64,000 nucleotides of DNA from Tetragonia tetragonoides (taxonomy: Eukaryota > Streptophyta > Magnoliopsida > Caryophyllales > Aizoaceae): assembly GCA_038025085.1 (NCBI GenBank), contig CM076153.1:20187001-20251000 (forward strand). Direction: 5' to 3'. Below, in pieces: positions 62,356 through 64,000 of this stretch (positions are counted from its first letter, which is position 1; every line of letters starts with the position of its first letter). The notes beneath the pieces are model-generated. The model had not been told where the DNA came from, did not search any database, and saw only the letters and a program-made list of their open reading frames with translations. Both the position numbers and the translations under genes were made by a program.

Positions 62356-62416
62356 TAAGCTAGCTCTGTTTCTTTTTTTTTTTTTTTTTTTGAAAGCAAT
62401 AAGCTAGCTCTGTTTC
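62356..62416. mobile_element. Minimal poly(A) retro-insertion with 17 bp target duplication
   Basis: TAAGCTAGCTCTGTTTC occurs at 62,356-62,372 and again at 62,400-62,416. Between them are 19 T and GAAAGCAA. On the - strand this is eight bases followed by A19 flanked by direct repeats, the signature of a LINE-driven insertion truncated to almost nothing. Confidence 0.7.
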
Positions 62417-63778
62417 ATGTGGGCTTTGAGTGCAATCTTTTTGTTTTTCGATTTCTTGTGCTCTTCTCTGTCTTTAATTTTTGGTTTCTTCCTCCATTGA
62501 TCTGTATCTCTTCTTCGTTGTGAAGAACTGCTACCCGGTCGATTCAGAACTCAAATTGTTGTTGATTGTGATTCATTTCAAGGTTATTTCTTTGTCCCCA
62601 ATTATTTTGAAGTATTTTTTTCCCTGTTATGTTTTTGTTTTTGATTTAGGGTTTCAGATGGGTGTTTGTTTCTGATTCGTTATGTTAGATCTGTTATAAT
62701 ATAAATTTGAGGTGTTAATTGTAAAAGATTAGGGATTTTTGATATTATTTAACCTGGGTTTGATTTGGAAACTAGGGTTTTCAATTATTTGGGCTTGAAA
62801 GCTAAGACAATGTTCATCTGAGTGGTTTCGCATATCCCAAATTGGTTTGTAAGATTTCCTATGTTCATGATGTGTGCTAATTCGTATTGGGTTTCTTTTT
62901 AATGTTCTTGTTTGTTAGATTCATGCTGAAATTTTAGGACTTTGTCTTTAAAGCTTTTCACTTTCTCTCTTCTTTCAATTTTGTTCTTCAGTTTCTCTCT
63001 CTAGTTGTTGAGGCGCTTGAATGGAGATGGAGAATTTGTGCTAAAACGCAGTCCTTTTGCATAGTCATGTGCTGTAGACCATTGCTGCAGTTTCTGCCCG
63101 GTCTGTCTTTGACTCAATTTGCTAAAATTTTCTCTCTCCGTAGCTCAATTTGCTAATCAGTTTTATTTTTTGTCTAAATTTTTGCTTCTCTTTTGTTTAA
63201 TTGTTTTTGCTGTATTTTGTTTTAATCAGAGCACAATTAAGATTTTTTTTTTTCCTTTTTTCATGTCTGAATTGCTATTTTTGGGCTTAGTTTACTTACA
63301 TCTCTAGCTTGTAGTAACTCATCTGGGTTGACGAGGGATTGAATTTATGCTTTTTAGTTTGTAGGGTTTGGCTCCTGCTTGTTAAATTTGTGGGTCTTTT
63401 TGTTAGGGAATTTTGACATTACATATGTAAAGTAGTATTTTAGTGCAGATCTGTTAGTTGGTGATACTATGTTGTCTTGCATGTCCTGATTGGAGGGTAA
63501 ATAAGTATGACTTACATGCCAAATTCTACTAGATTGTTGTTATGTGGCTTAATAATGTAATTCAATGAGTTGGGTTATAACTTTTATGTTGTTTCTCAAG
63601 TGTATTTAGCTCCTTTCGGATGAAATTGTTCATGCGTAGATCTTTATTGAGGTTCTGTTGTGTGTAAATATGCAGGATGCGCTTGCTCGGTTAATTGTAT
63701 GTATGCCTTACTTCAGCTGTGACAGCGAGATATTGATTCAAAGAGTCGGTTGATGAGCAAAGACAATGGTAAAATTAG

Positions 63779-63925
63779 AATTCTGGAATGCTCACCTGAA
63801 GAGTTGAAATTGTAGAATTGTTTGTGCCTCTGATTCTATTGATTTAATTTTCTTTGATGCTTATACTAGTACTTGAAATTGTAAAATTCTGGAATGCTCA
63901 CCTGAAGAGTTGATTCTGGAATTGT
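63779..63925. repeat. Spaced ~40 bp direct repeat in the CACTA body
   Basis: AATTCTGGAATGCTCACCTG followed by AAGAGTTGA occurs near 63,779 and 63,885, about 106 bases apart. Confidence 0.9.
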
Positions 63926-64000
63926 TTGTTGTGAATCTCGTGGTCCTTTTATACTTGGGTTGACGTGTTATTTATAGTGTATTACAATGGTTCAAACAAC

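Larger units (their letters stand above)
60372..64000. mobile_element. CACTA (En/Spm) DNA transposon, left end and interior
   Basis: CACTAGTACAAGAAC at 60,372 is a CACTA terminal inverted repeat placed exactly where the integrase frame stops. Four inverted GCGACGGTT-type arms follow within 270 bases. The rest of the window is AT-rich with T-rich tracts and no long open frame; a CT-rich leader-like stretch lies at 60,650-60,760. No transposase motif was recognised, so this is a non-autonomous copy or the transposase lies to the right. The other terminus is outside the window. Confidence 0.75.

Overview
This 64 kb window looks like nuclear DNA of a flowering plant, most likely a eudicot. It has spliced genes with GT/AG introns, plant-specific families (a TDY-class MAP kinase, a two-motif DRB protein, a SPARK-type GPI-anchored protein) and a dense nest of plant retrotransposons. 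The species cannot be fixed from the sequence.

Positions 1-21,240 are gene-bearing. A group D MAP kinase of the MPK8/15 type (508 codons visible, + strand, 5' end outside the window) ends at 6449. A decayed LINE fragment and four diverged copies of a ~0.45 kb repeat (7.69-9.5 kb) follow. A two-exon GPI-anchored SPARK-like gene lies on the - strand (10,245-14,070) with a 2.8 kb intron. A six-exon double-stranded-RNA-binding protein gene lies on the + strand (17,091-20,786). At least four relatives of one short inverted-repeat element (ends GGGTGTGTTCTTTTCC-like) are scattered between and inside these genes.

Positions 21.2-64 kb are transposons nested in transposons. A broken LINE (21.25-25.7 kb) abuts a Tat/Ogre-type Ty3-gypsy LTR (family T1). 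On the - strand a Tat-type fragment carries protease, gag and an accessory ORF1, with a multi-exon plant-mobile-domain (PMD) pseudogene behind it. A 9.6 kb Athila element (36,515-46,109) has invaded this area. It has two LTRs, a nearly readable pol, and an Athila ORF, but gag and part of the 5' LTR are gone. To its right are a hairpin-bearing tandem array (46.2-47.2 kb), a second Tat LTR family (T2), three further T1 LTRs, gag-protease fragments on both strands, a second ORF1 copy, an integrase fragment, and the left end of a CACTA DNA transposon that cut the integrase at 60,372 and runs off the window.

No autonomous Tat element is present: RT and RNase H of that lineage are missing. The most unusual signals are regulatory or structural. 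Arrays of short interrupted palindromes precede nearly every retroelement promoter. In Athila the palindromes share a constant GACC centre while the arms differ, both in the LTR and again between pol and the last ORF. The 46-47 kb array repeats a hairpin of constant geometry (7 bp stem, 7 nt loop) whose stem sequence changes with compensating partners.
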